Below are positions 1 to 9,790 of a stretch of DNA of 64,000 nt, one piece after another. Both the position numbers and the translations under genes were made by a program. Source of the stretch: Nematopogon swammerdamellus (lineage: Eukaryota; Arthropoda; Insecta; Lepidoptera; Adelidae). Numbering within the stretch: the first letter of the stretch is position 1; each line of letters starts with the position of its first letter. The notes below the pieces were generated by a model that saw only the letters and a list, made by a program, of their open reading frames with translations, was not told the DNA's origin and ran no database searches. The stretch spans positions 7,771,739 to 7,835,738 of the forward strand of contig OX336340.1 of the NCBI GenBank assembly GCA_946902875.1. Reading direction: 5' to 3'.

Positions 1-1379
1 GTTGCACACCAATCTTAATGCCGTCCATCACCACCTGGAGACGATGAAGCCGGCCTTGCTTTTTCTGACGAAAACGAAAATATCTCGCCCTGCCGACACT
101 TCTTACCTGCACCACCCCGGCTACACCCTGGAAGAAGCCTTCCGCTCGCGAGCCGGAGTCTGCCTGTTTGTCAGGGCGGATATTTGCTGTCGTCACCTGC
201 GCTGCATTGAGGCTCTCAATACTCTGGGCCCACGTGGATCTGGGAACGATGTCGCGGGTGCACGCCTGTCTCTACAGGTCGCACTCTGGCAATGCGGAGA
301 CAGCTCGGTTATTCGAGTACCTGAGTGGAGCGGTAGACAAAGTCCAAGAGCGGTTCCCCACCGCGGATTTGGTTCTCCTTGGAGACTTCAATGCCAATCA
401 CGAGGCATGGCTAGGCTCCAGGAGATCTGACTTTGCAAGGAGAGCCGCCTACGACATCGCCCTGACGGATGACCTGTCTCAAATGGTAGACCAGCCCACC
501 AGGCTGCCAGATATAGACGGTCATGAACCCTCTCTGCTGGATTTTCTGCTGACAACGAACCCCACTGGATATAAGGTCGCAGTGAGAGCCCCGCTGTGTT
601 CTTCTGAGAGAGAGAGTTCTTCTGCGTCAGCAGATTGGGATGGGATGCGAGAACACTTCGCATCCTACCCTTGGAGAGAGATTTGCTTCAGTTCGGATGA
701 TCCGTCGCAATGTGCAAATACCGTTGCCGAGGTGGTTCTGGCGAGAATGGAAATGTTTATTCCCAGCGCCTCTGTCCACCTCGGTGGTAAAATCCAACCA
801 TGGTACAGCCGCGACTGTGCTGATGCTGTCGCAGCTAAATGCGCAGATTATCGTGCATGGTCGCGCGCCCGTGCCGGACGTGAATCAAACGTATCCGAAC
901 TGACGAAGGAATACAACCGCCTCTCCAGATCCTGCAAAAGCGTTATTGCCAGGGCCAAATTTGACTACATCGGCGACAGACTGAACCAGCACCCAACTGG
1001 GAGCTGTGAGTTCTGGTCTCTCGCCAAATGTGTCGAGTCGAATTCCTGCCGCTCCCTTCTTCCACCTCTCCTGGAGGCTCAATTTCTCACTCCGCAAAGG
1101 AGAAAGCCGACTTACTGGTATCTCTCTTTGCGGGGAACTCCAACCTGGACGATGGGGGTGCCACTCCCCCATCCATACCTTGGTGTGAGAACTCCATGCC
1201 GGAAGTGCAGTTTCGACAACGAACTGTACGGGCGGAGCTTCTCTCCCTAGACGTCAGGAAAGCGAGTGGGCCGGATAGAATTCCTGCACTGGTGTTAAAA
1301 TAGTGTGCTCTCGAGCTGGCTCCAGTGCTGACGCGCCTATTCCGTCTCGCCTACTCCAATGGCCGTGTGCCGGCGGTCT

Positions 1380-1413
1380 GGAAATCTGCGTTTGTGCAAG
1401 CGGATCCCAAAAA
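1380..1413 (+). repeat. 34-bp target-site duplication, left copy
   Basis: This stretch of the LINE-A reverse transcriptase (starting GGAAATCTGCGTTTGTGCAA) recurs at 1783-1816 with two mismatches. It flanks the inserted LINE-C fragment exactly, and LINE-A coding sense resumes after the right copy. Confidence 0.85.
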
Positions 1414-1782
1414 ATTTTTTTTTATTGACAGCGCGTCGTATGGCGCCGAGCCACCCATAAGGTGTCTAACGACGCCCATGGACATTCGGTCGTATGCGAA
1501 TGCCATGCCGGCCTGACTGGTGCCCATTCACGGCCCTCTTGAAGGACCCGAGACTGTACTTGGGGGGAAATATTATAGTAAATATTATATTTAATATAAA
1601 ATATATAATATAAAATATTATAGTATATATTATAGAAAATAGTATAGGGAGAGCGTTCCAGAGTTTACCGGTTCTGTAGAGGAAAGATCTACAGAATCGA
1701 TTGGTACGCATCCGCGGTAAGTCCAGCGTGTAGGGATGCAATCCCTGCCCAGTGCGCGTGGTGCGAAGGTGGAAAGGGGACG
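1414..1782 (-). mobile_element. LINE-C 3' fragment inserted in LINE-A
   Basis: A 5'-truncated non-LTR retrotransposon on the minus strand, starting (3' end) with a T run at about 1415. Read on the minus strand it encodes the tail of a reverse transcriptase: FLYRTGKLWNALP, then FPPKYSLGSFKRAVNGH, then a Gly-Arg-His-Gly-Ile end. An 80-bp ATATTA-type tract (1568-1647) sits in frame between the ALP and FPP portions and adds Ile/Phe/Tyr residues without a stop. Long direct repeats at 1380-1413 and 1783-1816 bound it. Related 3' ends lie near 20.8, 26.3, 33.8, 43.5 and 59.8 kb. Confidence 0.8.
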
Positions 1783-1816
1783 GGAAATCTGCGTTTGTGC
1801 AAGCGGTCCCCAAAAA
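1783..1816 (+). repeat. 34-bp target-site duplication, right copy
   Basis: Right-hand partner of the duplication at 1380-1413. After it the interrupted LINE-A frame resumes with PKKGDRSNPSNYRPI. Confidence 0.85.
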
Positions 1817-1979
1817 GGGTGACCGCTCAAACCCGTCAAACTACCGACCTATAGGGATAACCTCCCTTCTCTGTAAGGTGATGGAGCGCATTATCAATGC
1901 GCAGCTCATGAAGTACCTAAAGACGAATGAACTCATCAGTGACCGGCAATACGGCTTCCGGCCAAAACGACCTGCCAGT

Positions 1980-2699
1980 ACAGTCCGTTATCGATACTGC
2001 ACTTCCGACATGGAGTTCTCACACCTTGGTATGGATGGGGGAGTGGCACCCCCATCGTCCAGGTTGGAGTTCTCCGCAAAGAGAGATACCAGTAAGTCGG
2101 CTTTCTCCTTTGCGGAGTGGGCAAGTGAGCCTCCAGGACACTGCAGAGGTGGAAGAGAGGAGCGGCAGAAATTCGACTCGACAGATTTGGCGAGAGACCA
2201 GAACTCACAGCTCCCAGTTGGGTGCTGGTTCAGTCTGTCGCCGATGTAGTCAAATTTGGCCCTGGCAATAACCCTTTTACAGGATCTGGAGAGGCGGTTG
2301 TATTCCATCGTCAGTTCGGATACGTTTGATTCTCGTCCGGCACGGGCGCGCGACCATGCACGATAAGCTGCGCATTTAGCTGCGACAGCATCAGGACAGT
2401 CGCGGCTGTACGATGTTTGGCTTTTACCACCGAGGTGGACAGAGGCGCTGGGAATAAACATTTCCTTTGCCCCCAGAACCACCTCGGCAACGGTATTAGC
2501 GCATTTTGACGGATCGTCCGAACTGAAGCAGATCTCTCTCCAAGGGTAGTATGCGAAGTGTTCTCGCATCTCATCCCAATCTGCTGACGCGTAGTGCCAA
2601 ATTCGACGCGTTCCTCCAGTACGGGACTGTGGAGGCGAAGATGACACCGTGGACCCCACTAAACAATGATCAGAAGAACCCGGCGGGGCTCTCACTGAG
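1980..2699 (-). pseudogene. LINE-A copy 2, distal part (linker and start of RT)
   Basis: Reverse-complement counterpart of 588-1245. The minus strand reads from the end of the endonuclease (SSDHCLVGS, the conserved Ser-Asp-His of AP-type nucleases), through the linker, to the first RT residues, and stops abruptly at about 1980 against copy 1. The frame is open over about 235 codons, better preserved than copy 1. Its 5' portion lies at 5440-5932; the two were separated by the insertion of LINE-B. Confidence 0.85.
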
Positions 2700-5439
2700 A
2701 CTTTATATTATTTTTATTTTTATTTTATTTTATTGGGAAAACATACAGTCATCGTAAAAAGGAGTAAGTACTAACATTAATTACACAGAGACCAGTAAAG
2801 TTTTCTACATAAAGTTATCCGTATTAAGTGCGTTCATGATTAATAAATTAACCTAAAAGAAAGAAAACATCAAAAGCTAACTAATACCAACACACGAAAA
2901 TCAACCAATTACTTAACCATAGGAGATACATTGATCAGAAGTACATACCTACCATGTACCTAGCAAGAAAACCAACCCAACCTACCCTCACACAATTCTC
3001 ATCTGCCCGCTTTAACACCTGTTTCATCATTTACTGTTTCGATCGCTGACCTTTTGAGATGGCTGAGTGATACATGAAATATATCAAGACAGGAGAAGAA
3101 GTTGTCATAAGTAGCACAACTCCGGTTAGTAAAAGAATTTTTACTATAATTGGTACTCACTTTGGCGATATGAAAAGTGTTAAGACATCTCGTTGCCTTA
3201 GTAGGGCAACGAAAACTTAACTTACTTAACAAATAAGGAGAATCTATGTAATGATGGATCAACTTGTATATGAAAGTAATATCCTTGATCTGCCTTCTTT
3301 TCTCGAGAGACATTATTTCAAATGTGTTATCGTCGCTCTCACTTCCCCGACGAGTTCTATAGCCAACATATTTTAAAAACTTTTTTTGAATTTTTTCTAT
3401 GTCAGTTATATAGACTGCATACTGCGGGTTCCATACTATGGAGGCATATTCAATAATAGGTCTGACAAACGAGGAGTATAGGGTTATGAAAGTGGAGACA
3501 TTTTTGAATACATTGCAAGTCCTAAATATAAAACCGAGTAGTTTATATGCTTTCAATGTTATTGTATCAATATGTGATTTAAAAATTAATTTACTGTCAA
3601 GCAGAACTCCTAGGTCTCTGACTTCGGTAACTCTATTGATTAATCTATTAGAGAGATTATAATTGAAGTGAACGGTATTTTGCTTACGAGAGAAGGAAAT
3701 GGTAGCGCATTTGTCAACATTTAAATGGAGGTAATTGTTTTTACAATAAGTTACCAAGTTATTCAAATCTTTTTGCAAATCATGACAATCAAGAAGTGAT
3801 TTTATTACCTTAATAATCTTTTTGTCATCCGCGTATAGTAATAAAATTGAGTTTTTGACAAAATTTGTTACGTCATTAATGAATATGTTAAACATCAGAG
3901 GTCCGAGGTGGGAACCCTGAGGGACCCCAGAAGTAACAGGAACGAAAGAGGAGCAAAAACCGCTAACTATGACCGCTTGGGATCTATTCTGTAGGTAGGA
4001 AGTCAGCCACCGAAGTAGGTCGCCGTGTATACCAATTGATTCAATTTTTTGTAATAATAGGTTATGTGGAATTTTGTCGAAACATTTCGAATAATCAGTA
4101 TACACGACATCTACCTGATACCCGTGATCCATTGCCCCAAGAGCTATATCGATAAATTCGGCGAGGTTGGTCTCAGTCGACTTCTTACTGACAAAACCAT
4201 GTTGGTTTTCTATTAGATGTGGCTTTATGATTGGAAAAATAACGTCAAAGATAATTTTTTCAAAAGTTTTACCTAAAGTGCATAGTTTGCTGATAGGTCG
4301 ATAATTAGATATATCGTGCTTATCGCCTTTTTTGAAAACGGGTGTTATGTAAGTACGCTTCCATTGACTCGGGAAAACTCCAGAATTAAGGGACTTTTTA
4401 AATAACATGCTAACAGGGAGAGATAATGATTTAGCACAACGCTGGATAAATAGTGGATGTAGGCCGTCCGGGCCAGTACCTTTATTAGGATTTATACACT
4501 TCAGATAGCGCTCAGTCTTCTCGACAGATATGTATATACTACCAAGGTTGACGCTGTTGCAGTTACTGGAAATAAGTCGAGAAGGTATATTAACTGGCGG
4601 TTCAAAGACCGACTGAAAATAATTGTTAAAAATGTCTGATATTTCTTGTCCACCTGAAGCGTGCCGTGTGCCATGAAACATATTGGTAGGAATGCCTGTT
4701 GTATTTTGCTTAGATTTAACAAAAGACCAAAAATTTTTACAATTTGATTTAATATGGCGCTCCGCTTTAGAGATAAAGTTGTCATAACAAGCCTTTTGGA
4801 CCCTTTTTTGTCGCGTTCTTAATAGTGCAAATGTATCATAATCCTCCAGATGACCGAATTTTTTCCACCTTTTGCGGAATTTCAATTTTTCTTTTGTAAC
4901 TTTTATCAATGAGGAACTAAACCAAGGTGGATACTTAGAGTCGCCTTTTAAAATCTTAATGGGGACGTGTTGTTCAATAATACTGTTTAATAATAAATAA
5001 AAACTAGATACCATTCCGTCAATATTGTCAATTGTATTTATTTCAGATTGCCAATCGATACGATCGAGTGACTCGCACACCGCCGCGTAGTCGGCGGAGT
5101 GGAATAGCCGGACGGTGCGGGTGCGGGGCGGGGCGAGGGGGCACTCATCTGACACTCGCACTACGATTTCTAAAGACTTGTGATGTTCATCCTCGGGAAC
5201 GAGTGGTGATGTGCAGGCGCTAACCCCACAGTTATAATTTGAAATTACTAAATCAAGGGCACGTTGATTTATATTAAATTGGTTGTTGAATTGACGGAAA
5301 TCAGTAAAGTTCAAAAATGTAGATAAAGCTAAAATTAATGTGTCATCTGATGGATTCGCGATTTTCATAGCACCGCCTTGGTCGCCTGATGGCAACCAAG
5401 ACGCATTCCTAATGTTAAAATCACCAAAAATTAAAAATA
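2700..5439 (-). mobile_element. LINE-B: 5'-truncated non-LTR retrotransposon nested in LINE-A copy 2
   Basis: Inserted into LINE-A endonuclease sequence: the host reads into CACTGGATAT at about 5440 and resumes with the matching ATATAAAG near 2695, so the target duplication is only about 5 A/T bases. The 3' end on the minus strand is an A-rich AATAAAATAAAAATA-type tail (2703-2745). The 3' UTR is about 250 bp. The 5' truncation falls inside the endonuclease domain, just before GDFN. It must be younger than LINE-A copy 2. Confidence 0.9.
2999..5437 (-). CDS. LINE-B ORF2: partial endonuclease plus complete reverse transcriptase
   Basis: About 812 codons without a stop, the longest open frame in the window. 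The first residues, upstream of 5395, read FLIFGDFNIRNASW, the middle of an AP-type endonuclease, so the N-terminus and true start codon are lost. Counting from 5395 as residue 1: linker 80-300, RT fingers NKGTGPDGLHP (304-313) and FKKGDKHDISNYRPI (354-368), palm Asp in YTDYSKCFD (Asp434), VPQGSHLGP (491-499), catalytic YADD (521-524), then thumb and connection with no RNase H recognised. Jockey-like. All RT catalytic residues are present, but lack of the 5' UTR and the endonuclease start should prevent autonomous retrotransposition. The intact frame implies a fairly recent insertion. Confidence 0.9.
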   Translation of the reverse strand, partial: FLIFGDFNIRNASWLPSGDQGGAMKIANPSDDTLILALSTFLNFTDFRQFNNQFNINQRALDLVISNYNCGVSACTSPLVPEDEHHKSLEIVVRVSDECPLAPPRTRTVRLFHSADYAAVCESLDRIDWQSEINTIDNIDGMVSSFYLLLNSIIEQHVPIKILKGDSKYPPWFSSSLIKVTKEKLKFRKRWKKFGHLEDYDTFALLRTRQKRVQKACYDNFISKAERHIKSNCKNFWSFVKSKQNTTGIPTNMFHGTRHASGGQEISDIFNNYFQSVFEPPVNIPSRLISSNCNSVNLGSIYISVEKTERYLKCINPNKGTGPDGLHPLFIQRCAKSLSLPVSMLFKKSLNSGVFPSQWKRTYITPVFKKGDKHDISNYRPISKLCTLGKTFEKIIFDVIFPIIKPHLIENQHGFVSKKSTETNLAEFIDIALGAMDHGYQVDVVYTDYSKCFDKIPHNLLLQKIESIGIHGDLLRWLTSYLQNRSQAVIVSGFCSSFVPVTSGVPQGSHLGPLMFNIFINDVTNFVKNSILLLYADDKKIIKVIKSLLDCHDLQKDLNNLVTYCKNNYLHLNVDKCATISFSRKQNTVHFNYNLSNRLINRVTEVRDLGVLLDSKLIFKSHIDTITLKAYKLLGFIFRTCNVFKNVSTFITLYSSFVRPIIEYASIVWNPQYAVYITDIEKIQKKFLKYVGYRTRRGSESDDNTFEIMSLEKRRQIKDITFIYKLIHHYIDSPYLLSKLSFRCPTKATRCLNTFHIAKVSTNYSKNSFTNRSCATYDNFFSCLDIFHVSLSHLKRSAIETVNDETGVKAGR

Positions 5440-5932
5440 TATCCAGTGGGGTTCGTCGTCAGCGGAAGATCCAGCAGAGAGGGTCCATGAAAGTCTATAT
5501 CTGGCAGCCTGGTGGGCTGGTCCACCAGTTGAGACAGGCCATGCGTCAGGGCGAAGTCGTAGGCGGCTCTCCCCGCAAAGTCAGTTCTCCTGGAGCCTAG
5601 CCATGCCTCGTGATGGGCATTGAAGTCTCCAAGGAAACCCAAATCCGCGGTGGGGAACCGCTCTTGGACTTTGTCTACCGCTCCACTCAGGTACTCGAAT
5701 AACCGAGCTGTCTCCGCATTGCCAGAGTGCGACCTGTTGCGACCCGCGACACAGTTCCCAGATCCACGTGGGGCCAGAGTATTGAGAGCTCGGAGTCCTC
5801 AATGCAGCGCAGGCGACGACAGGAAATATCAGCCCTGACAAACAGGCAGACCCCGGCTCGCCAGCGGAAGGCTTCATCCAGGGTGTAGCCGGGGTGGTGC
5901 AGGTAAAAAGGGTCGGCAGGGCGGTCTGCCAT
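5440..5932 (-). pseudogene. LINE-A copy 2, proximal part (endonuclease)
   Basis: Minus-strand start of the LINE-A endonuclease: an ATG-led frame at 5932 (PADPFYLHHPGYTLDEAF, RAGVCLFVRADI) shifts near 5690 to another frame holding GDFNAHHEAW at about 5605-5635 and TRLPDIDFHGPSLLDL. It ends at the LINE-B insertion. The frameshift falls in about the same place as in copy 1, around the H/T-rich tract after the RADI segment. Confidence 0.85.
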
Positions 5933-5944
5933 GGTTTAGTAAGA

Positions 5945-5964
5945 GGGGGGGGGGGGGGGGGGGG
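5945..5964 (+). repeat. G20 homopolymer
   Basis: Twenty consecutive G, just upstream of the LINE-A copy 2 start codon on the minus strand. Pairs in principle with the C16 tract at 6091-6106. Confidence 0.95.
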
Positions 5965-6555
5965 AAGAGCGTGAAGTGTGGCTGTGGTGATTCACGGGCA
6001 AAGCGTGGACCCTAGCTTATTCGCTTACTGCTTAGGTTAGTGGTGCGCCGACACGGAAGACGGAAGGGCCTCCGGTCCCTAACCCCCGCGCCCCCCCCCC
6101 CCCCCCGAAGTGGCCGCCGGGACCCCTACTCCGTTCACCAACCGGCACGACGGACCACTCCAGGATTATGCGCCGGTTGACCAGGGCAGCCTCTCGCGTT
6201 GGTTAGACGCGATTGGGCCCCTGTACTACCGGCGGGCGGCCAGCGGAATAACCGTTTCACCGGGTCTCCCTGTCAACCGTGTCGATGCATCACGTCTGAA
6301 CAGCGAATCCGCGTCGGGATCACTGACCTACTCCTCACCACAGCCATCCCTACCTGCTACTGGGTCCCCGGGAGGTACACCGGAACACAGTGAACTGTTA
6401 TGGCGGTACAATTGATTCTCCCAGGGTGTGGTGGCGAACCCATTCGATCCGAAGATCTCCCACACGCTAACTGCTGTTCATTTGGCACCACCCAGGAGGC
6501 ACGTATGACTTAAGGACCATGAGGTGTCACAGACGCGAACAGCTTTAACTCCCTG
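5965..6555 (-). other. Probable 5' UTR or leader of LINE-A copy 2
   Basis: GC-richer than the surroundings and contiguous, on the minus strand, with the LINE-A start at 5932. Contains C16 at 6091-6106. Short frames occur (for example 6110-6415 on the plus strand) but show no recognisable domain. I infer it is the element's leader because base composition stays element-like until about 6540, where AT-rich TIR elements begin. No promoter motif was recognised. Confidence 0.45.
6091..6106 (+). repeat. C16 homopolymer
   Basis: Sixteen consecutive C, 126 bp from the G20 tract; an inverted homopolymer pair. Confidence 0.95.
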
Positions 6556-6557
6556 TA

Positions 6558-7524
6558 TAAGGTGCTTCGTTATTTATGTCAATAACTTCGGGAGGGTTAC
6601 ATACGCGCTCAAACAAACACTTTACGCAACAAAAAAAAACATGCAATTATAAGAGCATTTTTTCTCCTAACATCTCCTAACACAAAAAAAATTGGTTGTC
6701 TGTAAAGTCGGTTTACGGACGATAGTTTTACGTGATAACGTCATAAAGAAACACAGCTATAAGAATTACGGCAATTACCGTCACTGCCGCTTGGGCCGAG
6801 GACGTTTCCATGGTAACTTTGAATATCAACGTGAATATCAACGTATTGGTAATCTGTGATCAACGTGACGCAACGTGACCTGTGATCAACGTGACGCAAC
6901 GTGACGTGATATTCGTGCGTGCAGCCCGTGTTTCATTAATTTATAAGACGTTATCACGTCAAAAATTAAATCAAATAGCTGTAAAAACCAATCATGCTAT
7001 AGACCCTTGCAAACACGAAACGTAGGCACACACACCGCACACGTAGGTAGGTAGGTAGGTAGCTAGTTTTAGAGCGGCGGCGGCCTAGTGACCTTGTGTG
7101 TGACTTACTTACAACAAACACCTGTTCTGCGTTTGAACATAGTACGGTCATTGACCCCGTACAATGCAAGCTACCTACTGTTACGCACACAGGTCTAGTG
7201 ACCTTGTGACTTACTTACAACAAACAGCTGTTCTGCGTTTGGACATACTACGGTCATTGACCCCGTCCAATGCAAGCTACCTACTGTTACACACAGGTCT
7301 AGTGACCTTGTGACTTACTTACAATAAACAGCTGTTCTGCGTTTGAACATAGTACGGTCATTGTCCCCGTACAATGCAAGCTACCTACTGTTACACACAG
7401 GTTGATCGTTTTAATGTTTAGGTAGCAAACATGTTTTGTTAAATTTCTCGAAAAGTTATGCTAAAAACATATAATTTTTTTTTGCGTAACGTGTTTACTT
7501 GAGATGAATAACGAAGCACCTTAT
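6558..7524. mobile_element. TIR element X (non-autonomous DNA transposon)
   Basis: The left end TATAAGGTGCTTCGTTATT (from 6556) is repeated inverted at the right end (AATAACGAAGCACCTTATA, to about 7526). A TA or TATA duplication is likely. No transposase remnant. Contains a short inverted pair around ACGTGATAACGTC (about 6731 and 6948), GTGATCAACGTGACGCAAC repeats near 6858-6905, (GTAG)n at about 7041, and a three-copy tandem at 7086-7402. Confidence 0.7.
7086..7402 (+). repeat. Three tandem copies of a ~105-110 bp unit
   Basis: Units start at 7086, 7196 and 7300, each beginning TAGTGACCTTGTG and containing TTACTTACAA, CTGTTCTGCGTTTG, GTACGGTCATTG and TGCAAGCTACCTACTGTTAC. High mutual similarity. 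Lies inside element X. Confidence 0.9.
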
Positions 7525-8632
7525 ATAAGGTCTTTCAAAATTAATTAATAGTACGCTAAGGGAGGGTTCTGTATCGGAAATAGATCTCTTTTGAAGAACA
7601 AAAAATTTTTGTTTGCACAAAAAATTTGTTTTTATGTAAAATGTAAAAAAAAAAATTTCTTAATCATTTCAGTTTCATGCCAGGAACAAAAAAGTCTTCC
7701 AACACATAGATGCCTTCCTTTCAGAAATTGTGAAAAACCACAATTTTAGTTTTATTAGTACGGAATAGAAAGAATTTGATTTTTTTTACCAACTTACACG
7801 TGTTATGTCATAATGATAATAAAGACTTTTTTGTTACTGTTATGAAACTGAATCGATTAGGCTATAAAAATCAACCACCTATTTTTTTATATTCATTTTT
7901 AAGTTTACGGATTAACAGTATGTTTAGAGACTTACATATTAAGTCGACGTTTCGCCCGCTACGTCACGGGCTTCATCAGGAACTGCGGGAGTTCCTGGAG
8001 CCGACGTCTGGTGTCCGTTGTACCAGACGTCAAACTCTCTAAACCTACTTTTAATCCGTAAACTTAAAAATGAATATAATTAATAACAGTGTAAACTTAA
8101 AAACCTATTTTTTTATTTAATTAAATACATAAAAAAATATTTTACATTAAAAAAGAAGCCCAAAGTCCAAAAAAATGTATATAAGGTCTTTCAAAATTAG
8201 TTCATAGTACGCTAAGAGGGGGTTCTGTATCATCAGGGAGTAAAACCTATATAAAATTTTTTGGACCTTGGCCTTTTTTTATGTAAATTTTTTTTAATGT
8301 ATTTAAATAAAAAAATAGGTGGTTGATTTTTATAGCCTAATCGATTCAGTTTCATAACAGTAACAAAAAAGTCTTCATTACCATTATGATGTAACACGTG
8401 TAAGTTGGTAAAAAAATTTATTCATAAAAAAAATTATTTCTATTCCATACTAATAAAATTAAAATTGTGGTTTTTCATAATTTCTGAAAGAAAGAGATCT
8501 GTGTTGGAAGACTTTTTTGTTCCTAGCATGAAACTGAAACGATGAAGAAAAATTTTTTTTTTACATTTTAAATAAAAAAAATTTTTTTTTGGAAAAAAAA
8601 TAAATTTCTGAAAATTTTGAAAGACCTTGGTT
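7525..8632. mobile_element. Foldback TIR element Y
   Basis: Starts TATAAGGTCTTTCAAAATT directly against the right end of element X and ends with the inverse (AAATTTTGAAAGACCTT). The arms extend inward for several hundred bases: 7660-7890 is the inverse of 8310-8540, including AAAAAAGTCTTC and ATGAAACTGAA blocks. A third copy of the end (TATAAGGTCTTTCAAAATTAG) sits inside at about 8180, so one element probably inserted into a relative. No coding capacity. Confidence 0.7.
7889..8077. mobile_element. Small TIR insert Z inside element Y
   Basis: Perfect 25-bp inverted termini at 7891-7915 and 8051-8075 (ATTCATTTTTAAGTTTACGG and on). The core includes CGACGTTTCGCCCGC and ACGGGCTTCATCAGGAA and the inverted pair GACGTCTGG/CCAGACGTC (about 8002-8034). 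About 190 bp, MITE-sized. Confidence 0.7.
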
Positions 8633-8657
8633 TCCACCCCATTTCGTACCCTGCTGC

Positions 8658-8815
8658 GAGCCGGTTAATATTAGAGGTCCAAACCGGTTCTGAACAGGTT
8701 TTTAGGCTTCAGGTTCGGGGTTTTTTGAACCGGTTCGCGACCAAACCGGTTCGCTAGTTAAAAAGGTTCTTCGAACCGGTTCGGAGGACCGGAACCCCAT
8801 TTCGAACCGGTTTTC
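8658..8815. repeat. Cluster of AACCGGTT palindromes
   Basis: Five perfect AACCGGTT octamers at 8682, 8728, 8744, 8774 and 8805, plus degenerate AGCCGGTT (8658) and AACAGGTT (8694). The palindrome equals the core of the insect Grainyhead site, but repeated motifs of this kind also occur in decayed DNA transposons. The right edge (TTTTCAGTCCCTG) resembles a hAT-type terminus. Confidence 0.85.
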
Positions 8816-9738
8816 AGTCCCTGGTTAGCACACACCGCACGCGAACTTCAGCGGCGCGCCAGGGCCAGCGCGGCGCGGCATGGGCGCAGAGGAGGAGAAA
8901 ATGCCGCGTCTCTCGCCTCCCGCGGCCGGCTGCTCCTCTGCGCACCGCGCCCGTCTTGGCCCGCTTGTTTTTTAAACTTGCCGATGGATTTTTTGTTGGA
9001 TTCTTTTCCAAATAATTTTCTTCAAAATTCTTATTCATAATTGAACAATAACAACGGACGGAGGAATTTTCCGGAACAGAGTTTCGGTCGTCACCTTGAA
9101 AAAAAATGATGCAAATAAAAAAGTTGTTAGATTCTTATGCTTATTGATGTACATAATAATACTAAGGTATATTCAGATTAAAGAACCGACTGAGCAATTT
9201 TGCCGAGAAAAATATAGTAAAAAAACACATTTTGTTTTGTATTCACTATTTCCATATACAAAAAATGTTGGATTTATTTACGTACTTATTCATATAAATA
9301 ATACCTACCCTATGGCGAAGTAACTTTGGACGGAGCAATTTGTCTATAGGAGTTATATTAAATTTTAACTTTTCTTTGAATATACCCAACTTCCCGTAAA
9401 AAAAAAATGTTGGATTATTTGTATTATCAAAGATATTATCAAAGTTTCATTGACTGAGGAATTAATGTATGGGTCTCCATACATCAAAACTCCTGGTTGA
9501 CTAGTGTAATAAATACCACACATTCCTCCTTCGAGCCGAAGTTTGCCGAAAGCAGTTAAAGGAGTAGGTTGCAGGATCGAGCAGGTCTTTCAGGTGGCGG
9601 ACCGTTCACAGACCTGCCGGCATCCGTGTTGCCAACTCAAATTTTGAATTTCTCCTAGATTGACTTCCAAAAACTCTTAAAGTCTGCTAGAAAATTTACA
9701 TCCTCCTAAAAAATTCTCATTTATTTTAAGGTTACTTA
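8816..9738. other. Unique AT-rich DNA with a short GC island
   Basis: 8825-8965 is GC-rich (CGGCGCGCCAGGGCC, CCGCGGCCGGC), the rest AT-rich. Small frames at 9096-9323 and 8814-9038 show no domain. No exon with good splice signals seen. Confidence 0.4.
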
Positions 9739-9739
9739 T

Positions 9740-9790
9740 CCTTGCAGGACCGGCCAAGTGCTTGTCGGACGCGAGTCGCACGGAGGACTT
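9740..9790. mobile_element. MITE-M end fragment
   Basis: Diverged copy of the terminal sequence CCGGCCAAGTGCGAGTCGGAC (seen as CCGGCCAAGTGCTTGTCGGA) common to several elements in the window. The rest of the element is not recognisable. Confidence 0.5.

Larger units (their letters stand above)
1..1979 (+). pseudogene. LINE-A copy 1: broken endonuclease/reverse transcriptase of a non-LTR retrotransposon
   Basis: Remnant of the ORF2 polyprotein that nicks target DNA and reverse-transcribes its RNA. It begins before the window edge. The apurinic-type endonuclease occupies about 1-600, with the metal-binding motif GDFNANHEAW at 381-410. The reading frame changes between about 170 and 430, so the endonuclease is frameshifted. 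A linker with Trp/Cys-rich patches follows. The RT begins near 1240 (LSLDVRKASGPDRIP), hits a TAG at 1301-1303, and continues to 1980 (PKKGDRSNPSNYRPI, QYGFRPKR). The catalytic YADD region is absent because the copy stops at an inverted junction at about 1980. A second element interrupts it at 1414-1782. Jockey/CR1-like by motif style; the exact clade is uncertain. Certainly non-functional. Confidence 0.88.

Noticed and set aside
2999..5395. ATG start for the LINE-B ORF at 5395
   Set aside because: The codon at 5395 is TTG and the frame is open further upstream into endonuclease sequence; the true start is lost by truncation.
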